Assembly (NCBI RefSeq): GCF_900111485.1
Contig: NZ_FOIC01000021.1
Coordinates: 1-45,843 of the forward strand
Direction: 5' to 3'
Length of the DNA: 45,843 nucleotides
From: Natrinema hispanicum
GTDB lineage: Archaea > Halobacteriota > Halobacteria > Halobacteriales > Natrialbaceae
Position 1 is the stretch's first letter. Every line of letters starts with the position of its first letter. Positions 17,566 to 27,033 of this stretch are shown piece after piece. The notes below the pieces were generated by a model, which worked only from the letters and a program-made list of their open reading frames with translations, did no database searches and was not told where the DNA came from. The translations under genes and the position numbers were made by a program.

Positions 17566-19190
17566 AGGTAGCCCAGATCTGAGAGTCTGTCTTCGACGGC
17601 CCTGTCGTCGGTCGCCGTGATCGGCTCGGGGTCGTACGTCGGATACGATCGTTCGGTGCTGCTCTCGATGATCGGCAGTGGCTCACCGTCCATTGCGGCG
17701 TCGATCGGGATGTCAAACAGTGAGCAGATCGTCGGCGCGATATCGAAAATCGTCGCCTCGGTGAGCGCGGCGGACTCGTCAAACGCCGACCCAGCGGCCG
17801 CGACGACGCCGGTTCGCTTGTGGTTCCACGACTCCATCGGCTCGCCGAACTGGCCGTTTCCAAGCGACGCGGCGATCGCGTTGTCGAACTCCGCCGGGAC
17901 GGTCAGGATGTCGGGTGCTTCCTCGACGTAGGGTCCCTCGAAGTACGTCTCCCGCGGCTCGACGGCGTCGAACATCGCCTCGCCGTCGGGCGTCCGAACC
18001 GCCGACAGTTCGTCGATGAGCTCCTCGCGGACCTGCTCGTAGTCTTCGGCTGGCACCTGACCGTTTGGCTCGCGCCCCTCGAGATTGATCCGGACGCCGA
18101 GTTCGCTCTTCGAGCGGACGTATGCCTGCGAGTCCGGAAAGTCGACCTGCTCGCTCGCCGCCCGGATCATGTCGTTTGGCACCCGCTTGCCGATCGGTTC
18201 TTTCAGCCCGACGACCTCGAGCGTGTTTGCGACTCGCTGGGTCGTGATCCCGACGGTCGCGGCCAGATTCATCGCTCGCTCGAGCGCGCTCGGGCCACCA
18301 TCGCCGGCGTCCGATCCCTCGAGCAGATCGTTCTCCCAGGACTTCGACCAGTCGGGCATCCCTTCGCCGCCACTCTGGGCACTGACGTAGCCTTCCGACC
18401 GGAGGTACTCGTTGACGCGGAACTCGTCGCCGGTCACCTTCCCCATGCCGTGGTCGCTGACGAGCAGGACGTTTTCGGGGTCCGTTCGCTCGATCGTCTC
18501 CTCGAGCTCGCGGTCGACTGCCCGATACACTGCTTCGATCGCCTTCTTGTCCCCTGGGCGCTCGTGAAACACCGAATCGGTCTGCTGGAACTGGAGGAAG
18601 CCAAGCTCCGGCGCGGTTCGCCGACAGAGGTACCGAAAGGCCTTCCCCCGGAGTTCGACCGTCCGCTCGTAGCCCTCGATCGACTGTTCCGGTTCCGGGC
18701 TGTTCTGTGGATAGATCCAGTAGTCGCCGCCACACGCCAGCTTGACATCCTCGAGGATTCCTTCGGGGTGACAGTCCGGGTCCTCGGGCGCGGTCAGCCC
18801 CGGGATCAGCGCCCCGTCGAACGCCCGGGCGGGATGGGTTACGGGCATGTTGACGACGACACTGGTAAAGCCGTGCTCGCTCAACAGCTCCCAGACCGGC
18901 CGTTCTCGAACGTGGGTCGCGTTGACGACGTCCCAGTCGTAGCCGTCGAAGGAAAGGAAATCGTAGACGCCGTGTTTGCCCGGATTTTTGCCCGTGTACA
19001 GCGACGGCCAGGCGCTTGCAGTCCAGGGCGGAATCTGCGACTCGAGGGGTCCAGCAGTGCCCAACTCGAACAGCCGCTGGATGGTCGGCACCTCGCCCGA
19101 TTCGAACAGGGGCTCGAGTATCGGCCGACACCCGGCGTCGAGCCCCATGACGAGCAGACGAAGGGATTCTTCGTCCGTCGAACTTGCCAT
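17562..19190 (-). CDS. Type I phosphodiesterase / alkaline-phosphatase-superfamily protein, copy 1
   Basis: The 542-aa protein belongs to the nucleotide pyrophosphatase/phosphodiesterase branch (PF01663). LLVMGLDAG gives the first metal Asp. IPPWTASAWPSLYTG holds the nucleophile Thr. TDSVFH and SDHGMG give further metal ligands. No signal peptide or membrane anchor is visible, so it probably acts in the cytoplasm or at its membrane. ATG 19190 is chosen because a CATAACAAA element ends 26 nt upstream; the frame to 19247 runs past that promoter. It ends in an ATGA overlap with the FemAB-like gene, so the two act together. The substrate, perhaps a phospho-glycan or nucleotide-sugar, is unknown. 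Confidence 0.88.
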   Translation of the reverse strand: MASSTDEESLRLLVMGLDAGCRPILEPLFESGEVPTIQRLFELGTAGPLESQIPPWTASAWPSLYTGKNPGKHGVYDFLSFDGYDWDVVNATHVRERPVWELLSEHGFTSVVVNMPVTHPARAFDGALIPGLTAPEDPDCHPEGILEDVKLACGGDYWIYPQNSPEPEQSIEGYERTVELRGKAFRYLCRRTAPELGFLQFQQTDSVFHERPGDKKAIEAVYRAVDRELEETIERTDPENVLLVSDHGMGKVTGDEFRVNEYLRSEGYVSAQSGGEGMPDWSKSWENDLLEGSDAGDGGPSALERAMNLAATVGITTQRVANTLEVVGLKEPIGKRVPNDMIRAASEQVDFPDSQAYVRSKSELGVRINLEGREPNGQVPAEDYEQVREELIDELSAVRTPDGEAMFDAVEPRETYFEGPYVEEAPDILTVPAEFDNAIAASLGNGQFGEPMESWNHKRTGVVAAAGSAFDESAALTEATIFDIAPTICSLFDIPIDAAMDGEPLPIIESSTERSYPTYDPEPITATDDRAVEDRLSDLGYL

Positions 19191-19215
19191 AGAGACGGTA
19201 TGTTGTCGGTTAGGC

Positions 19216-19224
19216 TTTGTTATG
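19216..19224 (-). promoter_or_regulatory. CATAACAA promoter element, phosphodiesterase copy 1
   Basis: GCATAACAAAGCC is read towards the gene and ends 26 nt before ATG 19190, the place of a TATA box in a leaderless haloarchaeal promoter. The same element precedes several other surface or glycan genes in this window. Confidence 0.65.
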
Positions 19225-19423
19225 CGACCGCTTGATGACTGTAACATCGTACTGGGTGGCAGTACGGTCGGAATAGCGTTCGCGTCAGTGTCTCTCGCCG
19301 TGGCTGTAAGGGTCGATTGTCACCCGTTGCAGGCGAGTATCGTCCGCATCACTAAGGTGTCCGATGATACCGTATTACGTCGATGATCGCCGTTACTGGT
19401 GTTCGTCACCACCGATTCGAGAT

Positions 19424-20539
19424 ATGATCAGTGCCACCCCCTCCGTGTTCGACGCGTCGCTCTCACGGTCGGGGGATGCGGGAATCGACGCGTTCGTCGA
19501 CCGGCACGCCCCTGACGTCGACCACACCTACTACGGTGCTGGGAAGGTCGCGCTCCGGGACGGCCTCGATGCCCTCGTCGAACCCGGCGAGAACGTTCTC
19601 GTCCCCGCTTACCTCTCGCCAGCCGTCGTCGAACCGTTCCGTGACCTCGGGCTCGAGCCTCGGTTCTACGCCATCGAAGAGACGCTCGCGCCTGATTTCG
19701 CCGATCTCGAGAGCCGGATCGACGACGACACGGTCGCCGTCATGTCGGTCAACTATTTCGGGTTTCCACAGCCCGGCCTCGAGCGGCTTGCATCGCTGAC
19801 CAACGAATACGACTGTTACCACATCGACGACAACGCACACGGCCCGATCAGCGTCGCGAATGGGTCGCTGCTCGGGACGCACGGTGATCTCGGGTTCACG
19901 ACGTTGCGAAAGCTACTGCCGGTTCCCGACGGCGCGATCCTCTACCGTGTCGCCGACGAGGTCAAAGCGGCGTTCTCCCCATCGCCGCTGGCCGGCAGCG
20001 CAGAGCGGATCGCGACCACCGACTGTCGGTTCGTCACGACGTCGGCCGCCGAAACCGCTCTCGGCCCGCTCTACCAGTCGATCGAGTCGATGCTCGACGA
20101 CGGGGCCAACGATCCCTCATCTGTCGATCCGGGTGCCCGATACGAGGCCACAAAAGCGCCGATGTCGAAGTTCACAGCGATGGTCACCGACGCCGCCGAT
20201 CCGGACGCGATCCGGGCCGCCCGGCGAGAGAACTACCGGACGTGGCAACAGGTGTTCGCTGACCGCGAGGACATTACGATCTTCTACGAGCGGCTGTCAG
20301 ATGGGATCAGCCCGTACGAATTTCCCGTCCGGGCGCGCGATCCGGACGCGTTTCTGGCGGCGCTTCATGACTGTGGCGTCGTGGGTGCACACACCTGGCC
20401 GATACTCCGCGAGTCCGTATTCGAGGCCGACGGCTACGACACGGCGACGCGTCTCTCACAGGAGGTCGTCACGCTGCCGGTCCACCAGAGCATCGAGCCG
20501 GCAGCGATCGAGGCCGCCGGCGATCGACTGCAGCAGTGA
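19424..20539 (+). CDS. DegT/DnrJ/EryC1-like PLP-dependent aminotransferase
   Basis: The 371-aa protein has a type I PLP fold. YYGAGKVALRDGLDAL is the cofactor-phosphate region, VLVPAYLSP and MSVNYFGFPQP are typical of sugar aminotransferases, HIDDNAHG carries the PLP-binding Asp, and GFTTLRKLLPVPDGA carries the candidate Schiff-base lysine K163. DegT-type enzymes aminate keto-sugars in surface-glycan pathways. The start is ATG 19424; the frame to 19364 adds an unconserved Tyr/Arg/Cys-rich leader. It is divergent from the phosphodiesterase-FemAB pair, which suggests a shared glycan pathway, but no sugar-modifying partner (dehydratase) is in the window. The last 30 bp before HerA are convergent. 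Confidence 0.82.
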   Translation: MISATPSVFDASLSRSGDAGIDAFVDRHAPDVDHTYYGAGKVALRDGLDALVEPGENVLVPAYLSPAVVEPFRDLGLEPRFYAIEETLAPDFADLESRIDDDTVAVMSVNYFGFPQPGLERLASLTNEYDCYHIDDNAHGPISVANGSLLGTHGDLGFTTLRKLLPVPDGAILYRVADEVKAAFSPSPLAGSAERIATTDCRFVTTSAAETALGPLYQSIESMLDDGANDPSSVDPGARYEATKAPMSKFTAMVTDAADPDAIRAARRENYRTWQQVFADREDITIFYERLSDGISPYEFPVRARDPDAFLAALHDCGVVGAHTWPILRESVFEADGYDTATRLSQEVVTLPVHQSIEPAAIEAAGDRLQQ

Positions 20540-20569
20540 GCCGGAAGCTTTCGCGGCTCGAGCAGCACC

Positions 20570-22294
20570 TCATTCGCTGGCAGCTGGCGGCGACGAGAGC
20601 GCTGCGTGTACGTCGTCGCTCAGCGCGTACGCCCGATCGGGCGTCCGCTCGAGAACGCCCTCCGTCCGCAACTCCGAGAGGAGGCCCTGGACCGCGACCC
20701 TCGAGCGCTCGACTTCCGCTGTGAGGGTCGCTGCCGCGAGCGACCCGCGCTCGTCGAGGGCAGCAAGCACGTCACGTGCCGTCTCGAGCGAACACTGCGA
20801 GCCCTCGCACGCGCGCTCGACGCGGTCGCCAATGTCCGTCGCCTCGAGGACCGTTGCGAGGTCACGTTCACTGTCGGTGGTGACACGTGTCGTCTCATCG
20901 GCTGTGGACGTGGACGTGTTGTCGTTCGATCTGGCGTTGGCTGTCGCCTTGTCCCAGTCGACGGGCGTGTACCCGAACTCGATGTCGTCACCGCCGGCCT
21001 GCAGGATCGTCGACTCCTCGTCGGTCTCGTCCTCGTCTGCGCTCTCGTGTTCGCTGACGGTCTCGCGTAACCGCTCGTTTTCATCGCGCAGGCGGCTCAG
21101 CTTGTCCGCGCGCGACTCGAGTTCGTCTTCGAGGGCGTCGATTCGGTCGTCGCGTGTCTCGAGTCGGTCCTGCAACTCGTCGCGTTCGGCCTCGAGATCT
21201 GCGATCTCCTCGTGGAGTCGGCGCAGGTCCTCGCTGCCGCCAGGCAGTTGCGACTGGACCGTCTCGGTGTTCTGCAAGGCGTCGGCCATCTGTTTGGCCG
21301 CACTCGAGACGTCCCGGGCCGAGGCCAGTTCGTCCTCTAAGGTCTCGATGCGCGTTTCTTTCTTTTCGAGTTCGGCCTCGAGTTCCTGAATTCGGTCCTG
21401 TTCGCGATCCTTGCGCTCGGAGATGTCCTGAAGGTCGCCGACCAGCGCATCCGAGACGGATTTGAGTTCGGGGCGCTCGAAGTCGTCGAGCCCCGGTGTC
21501 GCGCCGGCGTCGAACGTCCGCTTGCGTCGGAACTGGACCTTCCGGACGTCGGCTTCGGTCCAGTCGGTCTGGACGAACGCCTGTCCGTCATCGAGGTCGG
21601 CGACGCGCTCGGCGTACTCGGTGTCGATGATCCGGCCGACGACTTTCGTGTCGTTGTCCCAGGTCAGCCGATGCCAGACCAGCCAGTTGGCCTGCGTGAT
21701 GAAGTCTTTCTTGACGTCGGCCGGTCGCTGGCTGATTCCCAAAATCCCGAGGCCGTGTTTCCGGCCGCGTTTGCTGATCTTGATCAGCAGATTGCCCGTC
21801 TCGCCGACGCCGCCGCCCTCCGGGATGTACTCGTGGACCTCCTCGACGACCAGCAGGAATGGCTTTTTGAGTTTCTTCTCCTTGACGAATAGGTGTCGGG
21901 CGACCTCCCGGAGTAGTTCGTCGGCCACGTCCTCGTCGAGATACCCCGAGACGTCGAGGATGACGGGGACGTTCTCCTCGAGTGCGATCGTCGCCATCTG
22001 TTCGGCGTGTTCCGGGCCGATCTGGATGTCACACTCCTCGTCAGCGCCGGCGTGGAGCATCTCGTATTCCTCTTTGAGCCCGTAGTACTCCCCGTCCGTG
22101 TCGACGATGAGGAGTGGGTAGCCGGCCTCGAGCAACTCCTCGGCGATGACCGACGCGGTGTTCGACTTTCCGGAGCCACTCTTGCCGGTCGCGAACCCGC
22201 GTCCGGTGAGGATCTCGATAACGGGCAGTTTGAGCTCCGCACCGCCGGCCGTCTCGCCGACGCGGATCTGTCGCTGTCTGGTGCCGTCGCTCAC
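20570..22294 (-). CDS. HerA-like (DUF87) ATPase with coiled coil and winged-helix tail
   Basis: The 574-aa protein starts with RQRQIRVGETAGG (HAS-barrel-like). The FtsK/HerA ATPase follows with Walker A ATGKSGSGKSN and Walker B FLLVVEEVHEY, then RGRKHGLGILGISQRP and an arginine-finger region. A long coiled coil (about 285-425, heptads of Glu/Leu/Asp/Arg) precedes an acidic linker and a C-terminal winged-helix-like domain (about 500-570). HerA hexamers drive DNA during end resection with the nuclease NurA, but no nurA is in the window. GTG 22294 (VSDGTRQRQ) is preferred to GTG 22318. It lies 110 nt downstream of the XPB-type helicase on the same strand, so a joint DNA-repair role is likely. 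Confidence 0.88.
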   Translation of the reverse strand: MSDGTRQRQIRVGETAGGAELKLPVIEILTGRGFATGKSGSGKSNTASVIAEELLEAGYPLLIVDTDGEYYGLKEEYEMLHAGADEECDIQIGPEHAEQMATIALEENVPVILDVSGYLDEDVADELLREVARHLFVKEKKLKKPFLLVVEEVHEYIPEGGGVGETGNLLIKISKRGRKHGLGILGISQRPADVKKDFITQANWLVWHRLTWDNDTKVVGRIIDTEYAERVADLDDGQAFVQTDWTEADVRKVQFRRKRTFDAGATPGLDDFERPELKSVSDALVGDLQDISERKDREQDRIQELEAELEKKETRIETLEDELASARDVSSAAKQMADALQNTETVQSQLPGGSEDLRRLHEEIADLEAERDELQDRLETRDDRIDALEDELESRADKLSRLRDENERLRETVSEHESADEDETDEESTILQAGGDDIEFGYTPVDWDKATANARSNDNTSTSTADETTRVTTDSERDLATVLEATDIGDRVERACEGSQCSLETARDVLAALDERGSLAAATLTAEVERSRVAVQGLLSELRTEGVLERTPDRAYALSDDVHAALSSPPAASE

Positions 22295-22403
22295 CGGTCG
22301 ATCACCCCGCGAACGCACGATTCACTCATGATATCTGTACTGTCCGAACACGCGACCTTGAAGATTGGCCTCGATGCGAGCGGCCTCCTCGTCGCGGTTC
22401 CGG

Positions 22404-24320
22404 TCACTCCGCGTCGCGTTCGACGGTTTGCTCGCGGATCGTCATTCCCTTGCGCCCGAGGTGCTGGAGCTGTTTTCGGGCGAAATCCTCCTCGCGCGTG
22501 CCCCGCGTTGCGAGGACGTAGACGAGCGCACCGCCAGCGGGGCGCATCGTCCGTCCGGCTCGTTGGGTACCCTGCCGACGCGACCCACCCAGTCCGGAGG
22601 CGACGATCGCCAGATCAGCCGTTGGTAGATCGATCCCCTCGTCGCCGACCCGCGAGATGATCAGCAGGTCGCGCTCGTCCCGCCGGAACTCCTCTAACAG
22701 CCGCCGGCGTTCGTAATGCGGTGTCTCCCCGCTGAGGAAGGGGGTCTCGAGCGCGTCGGAAAGCTCCCGGCCCTGCTCGAGATAGTCGACGAAGACGAGC
22801 GCCTTCGCGTCGGGGTGAGCCGACAGCAGGTAGCGCACCTCGTCGATCTTGCCTCGGTTTTTCGCGGCGATGCGATATTTTTCCCGGCCGTCAGCCGAGC
22901 CGTAGGCGTTGGCCTGTTCGTCGTCGCCCCACGGCACGTAGCGGATCTCGAGTTCTGGTTCGGCGACGAAGCCGGCCTCGAATAAGGCCTCCCAGTCGGT
23001 GCCGATCGGCGGGCCGACGAGCGTGAAGATCTCGGTCTGGCGATCGTCCTCCCGGATGGGACTGGCGCTCAGCCCCAAACGATGCTTCGACTGTAGGTGC
23101 GTACTCCGCCGATAGACGTCCGAGGGGACGTGCTGGCACTCGTCGAAGACCACCAGTCCCCACTCGCGATCGTCGAACAGCGAGCGATGGCGGTCCATCC
23201 CCGCGATCTGGTAGGTAGCGATCGTCACCGGGCGGACCTCCTTGCGGCCACCGTGGTACTGGCCGATCTGATGGGGCTCGAGCGAGGTGTACTCCACGAT
23301 CGTGTCGGCCCACTGCTGGGCGAGGTCGCGACTCGGCACCAGGACCAGCGTCTCGCCCTCGACGTGAGCCATCGCGCCCATCGCGGCTACCGTCTTCCCA
23401 CTGCCCGGCGGGCCGACGAAGACGCCTTCGCCGGCCTCGGCGAAGCGGTCGACCCAGTTCTGCTGGTAGTCTCGCAGTCGGACGTTCAGGTCGATCGGCA
23501 GCTCCTCGCCGGAGGCAAGCTCGCGGTGGTCCTGGACCGGATAGCCGGCCTCGTAGAGGATCCGCTTGATCGCAGCTTCCGACCCCTCTCGAACCCAGTC
23601 TTCGGTTTCGGAGATCGGTGCGTGGACGTGTTCCTCGTCGAGTTTCTGCCGGGCGACGTTGCCCATAATCTCGGGTGTCTGGGCCTCGAGAACGGTGTAG
23701 CCGTCCTCGTGGGTCACGAGCCGGAACTGGTGGGCCCGATCCCACTGGCTTTCGACCCACTCCTCGAGTTTCTCGGAACGCTGACCAAGCGCTTGACGCA
23801 TCGTCCGGGCTAAGTCCTCGAACCTATCGTGGGGCGTACTCCAGACGTCTTCCGGTCGGACGACGTAGCGATAGCCGTCCTCGCCGTTGGCATCCGCAAG
23901 GTGGGCAAACTGGGAGAGTTGCGCACGTGTAAACTGGTCCGGTCGGTCGACGATGATCTCGCGGCGTTTCGGGAAAACGACGACGCGCTCGCGGTCGGTC
24001 AGATCCTCGAGTTCGCTGGGATACCAGACGACGGGATCAGTCGACACTGAGAGCCGTTCGACATCGCCACGGTCGGCAAGCGACTCGAGTCGGTCGCTCG
24101 CCTCCTCGTGGGGAATCTCGAGCGCACGGGAGACGGCTGCCGCGGTGAGCACCGGTCGACCGGCCTGCTGGCTGGCGTCGTGGAAGTCGGCGATGGTGAA
24201 CGCATCACCTGCCTCGTTCTCGTCGGGCTTCGCGCTGGCGTCGGCCGTCGCGTCCCCAGCCGGGTCGTGGGCGTCGCTTCGCTGCTCGTCGGAAGCCGCC
24301 GAAGAACGTTCGTCAGTCAC
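22404..24320 (-). CDS. XPB/Rad25-type superfamily 2 DNA helicase
   Basis: The 638-aa protein opens with a GTG start and a disordered acidic leader (about 1-40). An N-terminal helical and damage-recognition region precedes helicase domain 1, with LRDYQQNWVDRF, Walker A GPPGSGKT, Walker B FDECQH and the RED motif SASPIRED. Helicase domain 2 has ALVFVDYLEQG, the thumb-like segment and QRAGRTMRP. The order and the RED motif identify the archaeal XPB family (repair and transcription helicases). The usual archaeal partner nuclease Bax1 is not adjacent; a HerA-like ATPase follows instead. The minus-strand promoter GGTTTACTCC lies about 27 nt before the start. The divergent neighbour is the small gene at 24433. 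Confidence 0.9.
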   Translation of the reverse strand: MTDERSSAASDEQRSDAHDPAGDATADASAKPDENEAGDAFTIADFHDASQQAGRPVLTAAAVSRALEIPHEEASDRLESLADRGDVERLSVSTDPVVWYPSELEDLTDRERVVVFPKRREIIVDRPDQFTRAQLSQFAHLADANGEDGYRYVVRPEDVWSTPHDRFEDLARTMRQALGQRSEKLEEWVESQWDRAHQFRLVTHEDGYTVLEAQTPEIMGNVARQKLDEEHVHAPISETEDWVREGSEAAIKRILYEAGYPVQDHRELASGEELPIDLNVRLRDYQQNWVDRFAEAGEGVFVGPPGSGKTVAAMGAMAHVEGETLVLVPSRDLAQQWADTIVEYTSLEPHQIGQYHGGRKEVRPVTIATYQIAGMDRHRSLFDDREWGLVVFDECQHVPSDVYRRSTHLQSKHRLGLSASPIREDDRQTEIFTLVGPPIGTDWEALFEAGFVAEPELEIRYVPWGDDEQANAYGSADGREKYRIAAKNRGKIDEVRYLLSAHPDAKALVFVDYLEQGRELSDALETPFLSGETPHYERRRLLEEFRRDERDLLIISRVGDEGIDLPTADLAIVASGLGGSRRQGTQRAGRTMRPAGGALVYVLATRGTREEDFARKQLQHLGRKGMTIREQTVERDAE

Positions 24321-24399
24321 TGCCGGGTCGTAGCGGCGGTGGGAGTAAACCCATTTCGCTCGGGACGCGACGGCGGGACGGCTGCCCCGAGCGCAAACA

Positions 24400-24410
24400 G
24401 CTATATTTAA
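24400..24410 (+). promoter_or_regulatory. TATA-type promoter of the 58-aa gene
   Basis: TATATTTAATG ends 22 nt before ATG 24433. This fits a leaderless transcript and fixes the start at 24433 rather than 24412. Confidence 0.6.
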
Positions 24411-24432
24411 TGTGCCAGCGTTACAGGCTCAC

Positions 24433-24609
24433 ATGTACCACGCAATCCTCCCAGAAGGACAGATCGTCTGTGAACGGTACGATCACACCGATGACGGGCT
24501 CGAGTTATACGATTCCGACGACAACTTCCTTGCGTTCGTTCCCTACAGCAACCTCCACGCCCTCCTCGACGAGGAAATCTATGAGGCGGACGACCGCTCA
24601 GTCATGTAG
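24433..24609 (+). CDS. Conserved small haloarchaeal protein of unknown function, 58 aa
   Basis: It opens MYHAILPEGQIVCERYD and ends DEEIYEADDRSVM. It is acidic, with a beta-rich pattern (GLELYDSDDNFLAFVPYSNLHAL) and a single cysteine, and no signal or membrane segment. I recognise no domain. The length, acidity, clear TATA box and fit between two essential genes support a real gene. Its stop overlaps the stop of the convergent tfb gene (24602) by 8 nt, so both 3' ends are coding on both strands. It is divergent from the XPB-type helicase. Confidence 0.78.
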   Translation: MYHAILPEGQIVCERYDHTDDGLELYDSDDNFLAFVPYSNLHALLDEEIYEADDRSVM

Positions 24610-25561
24610 CCGGCTGTTGGTCGATCGCCTCGAGTTGCTCGCGATATCGGTTACGGACGGTGACGACGGTCGTCTGGGCGGTCTCGGCGACCGCTCGCTG
24701 CGGGATCGTTTCGTCACAGAGCAGCCCGGCAGCGTAGATGGCCGCGGCGGCGAAGCCGGTCGGTGACTTGCCCGAGTGTAGCCCCTGGTCGGTCGTTTGG
24801 TCGATGATTTCGATGGCCTTGGTCTCGACGTCTTTGCCGACGTCCAGTTCCGAACAGAACCGCGGAACGAACTGTCGGGGATTCGTCGGCTCTAAGTTGA
24901 TGTCCAGTTCGTCTGCGATATACCGGTAGGTACGGCCGATCTCGCGCTGCTCGACGCGTGAAACGGATGTTACTTCCTCGAGGCTACGGGGAATACCCTC
25001 TTTACGACAGGCGGTGTAGAGGGCGCTCGTCGCGACGCCCTCGATCGAGCGCCCGCGGATGAGGTCTTGCTCGAGTGCCTGTCTGTAGATGACGCTTGCC
25101 GTCTCCTTGACTGGCTTGGGGACACCTAACGCGCTTACCATCCGGTCGATCTCGGAGAGGGCGTATTTGAGGTTTCGTTCGCCCGCGTTTTTCGTTCGGA
25201 TTCGTTCCTGCCAGACACGGAGTCGATGGAGCTGGCCGTGTTTGTCGGCCGACATCGAGTGGCCGTTGGCGTCCTTGTTGCGCCAGTCGATAGTCGTCGT
25301 CAGCCCGCGGTCGTGCATCGACTGTGTCAGCGGTGCGCCGACCCGCGAGAGGTTGTCGTGTTCCTGTGCGTTGAACGCTCGCCATTCCGGGCCGTAATCG
25401 ATGGGATCCTCCGTAAGGACAAGGCCACATTCCTCACAGACTCGCTCGCCGCGGTCCGGATCGTGGACGATCGTCTCGGTCTCGCAATCGGGACAGCGAT
25501 CAGCCTCAACCGCCTCCGACTGCGATTCGTTGCTGGCGTGATCGATAATAGACCGCGTCAT
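24602..25561 (-). CDS. tfb: Transcription initiation factor IIB (TFB)
   Basis: The 319-aa protein has an N-terminal zinc ribbon (CPDCETE...CEECG, about 22-43) and a B-finger/linker with GPEWRAFN. Two cyclin-like repeats follow (about 125-215 and 220-310), including VKETASVIYRQAL and the recognition segment TTVVTVRNRYREQLEAI. TFB recruits RNA polymerase to TBP-bound promoters. Haloarchaea carry several TFBs with promoter preferences, and this one cannot be assigned to a subtype by eye. Its own promoter is probably CTTACAATG (25586-25594 region, minus strand). It is convergent with, and overlaps by 8 nt, the 58-aa gene. Confidence 0.95.
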   Translation of the reverse strand: MTRSIIDHASNESQSEAVEADRCPDCETETIVHDPDRGERVCEECGLVLTEDPIDYGPEWRAFNAQEHDNLSRVGAPLTQSMHDRGLTTTIDWRNKDANGHSMSADKHGQLHRLRVWQERIRTKNAGERNLKYALSEIDRMVSALGVPKPVKETASVIYRQALEQDLIRGRSIEGVATSALYTACRKEGIPRSLEEVTSVSRVEQREIGRTYRYIADELDINLEPTNPRQFVPRFCSELDVGKDVETKAIEIIDQTTDQGLHSGKSPTGFAAAAIYAAGLLCDETIPQRAVAETAQTTVVTVRNRYREQLEAIDQQPAT

Positions 25562-26280
25562 CAGTACCCGACCGAAGCCGTGCAGTCATTGTAAGGGGGT
25601 AACATGGTTTCGCGGGAAACACCGATTTACTCTGCTGTCGTCAATGGCTGAATAAAAGAAAGGTAGACGAACGATCCGATCATCGGCTGTCTCGGAGACA
25701 GCGACGATAGTCACGTCCCATCGGTCGCGTCCGGACGAAACGCCTACGGGTCAATCGACTCGCTCTGTTAGCATTAATACGCGCATGGTACATGTAATAT
25801 GAGGGTCGTTACGCCGACTCGAGACGGTAAACACGTCTTTCGTGTCCGAACTGTCACTCGAATTTATATTCGTTGAGTCAGACGGTCAGCACTGGTGCCG
25901 TGTTGTCAGACAGTCGTCCGAACGCATCCCAGTGTCCGATCTCGTTTCGATCGAGTCGGCCGTACGCCGTGGATACACACGTACAGTCGGCTGATACTGC
26001 CCACCCGCTCGGACGATCACGATCGACAGCCGTGGCGATGGGAAGCCACCGCTGTCAGCCGGTCACGAACTCCCTCCGTACCTGCTTTGCAGCCGGTGCG
26101 AAACGTGGCTGTGCTTAAGAGTATCTATATTGGTGTACAACCTGGTGTGTCAATCGTGAGTTCGACTCGTCGTTTGAACGTACAGCGGTCGCCGCTACGC
26201 CGAGACTTCGGTGACGTCGGCCGCCGGAGACCGGAGACAGCGAGCGCGAATGGGGATGCTACAGGTGGGTGGTTTTAATA
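25562..26280. other. Intergenic, about 720 bp, no gene recognised
   Basis: The frames here (e.g. 25895-26278 plus) are Arg/Ser/Pro-rich, with none of the acidity expected of haloarchaeal proteins. A/T-rich islands resemble promoters: GCATTAATACG (about 25772), GAATTTATATTC (about 25859-25870) and CTTAAGAGTATCTATATT (about 26114). A small RNA is possible but not shown. Confidence 0.4.
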
Positions 26281-26874
26281 ATGTCGTCCATCGACCAGTC
26301 GCTGCCCGATGAAATAACGTCGGTCGCCGCAGACGAAGACGAACGACTCTCGAAGGACGTTATTTTCGAACTCTTAAAGAATCGGCGTCGTCGCGAAGTG
26401 CTCGCATACTTGCTCGAAGCGGACGAAACGGTCACACTCGGTGAACTTGCAGAACAGATCGCTGCTTGGGAAAACGACACCAGCGTCAACGCGCTCAACT
26501 CCGACCAGCGCAAGCGGGTCTACGTCGCCCTCTACCAGACCCATCTCCCGAAGATGGACGACGCTGGGATCGTCGAGTACGATCAGGACCGTGGGCTCAT
26601 CTCGCTTGCGGACAACGCCGACCTGCTGATGATGTATCTCGATACCGATTCCCATCGTCAGGACCGGTGGGACCGATGGTACGCTGGGCTCAGTGTGACT
26701 GGCGCGACCCTGCTGGGCGCAGCACTCCTCGGGGTACCACTGCTGTCGGCCATCCCGACACTCGCCATCGCGAGTGTCGTCATCGCTGCTTTCCTTTGTC
26801 TCTCGGCCGCACACGTCGTCCAAAACCGTCATCAGGAACGTACCGTCGACGGGAAACTCTCACGTATCGACTGA
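26281..26874 (+). CDS. DUF7344-type winged-helix protein with two C-terminal membrane helices
   Basis: The 197-aa protein has a winged-helix domain, residues about 22-110: DVIFELLKNRRRREVLAYLLEADETVTLGELAEQIAAWEN..., then RVYVALYQTHLPKMDDAGIVEYD. This is the pattern of the haloarchaeal DUF7344 family. Two hydrophobic helices follow (about 140-160 and 165-185, LSVTGATLLGAALLGVPLL and AIPTLAIASVVIAAFLC). It is therefore a membrane-tethered DNA-binding protein. The start is ATG 26281; an alternative GTG 26269 adds four residues. Its target is unknown; neighbours are tfb upstream and the secreted beta-helix gene downstream. Confidence 0.85.
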   Translation: MSSIDQSLPDEITSVAADEDERLSKDVIFELLKNRRRREVLAYLLEADETVTLGELAEQIAAWENDTSVNALNSDQRKRVYVALYQTHLPKMDDAGIVEYDQDRGLISLADNADLLMMYLDTDSHRQDRWDRWYAGLSVTGATLLGAALLGVPLLSAIPTLAIASVVIAAFLCLSAAHVVQNRHQERTVDGKLSRID

Positions 26875-27033
26875 GTGTTCGCTTCGTCTCGTGGAGCCGT
26901 CTTCTCGCTCATCGTAATTTGTCAGTCATGATCTAGCAGATAGCAGTTTTATTCGTCGGTGACGGAATCGAACCACTGGACAGTGGTCGTGTCTTGCCGT
27001 CCGCCAAGAAGACTTTTTACTGCTCGGCTTCGT

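Noticed and set aside
17820-19235. 471-codon plus-strand frame opposite the phosphodiesterase
   Set aside because: It is a shadow frame. The opposite strand has the complete catalytic motifs and a promoter at the right spacing.
25873-26278. Two plus-strand frames between tfb and the DUF7344 gene
   Set aside because: They are Arg/Ser/Pro-rich with few acidic residues and have no homology signature.
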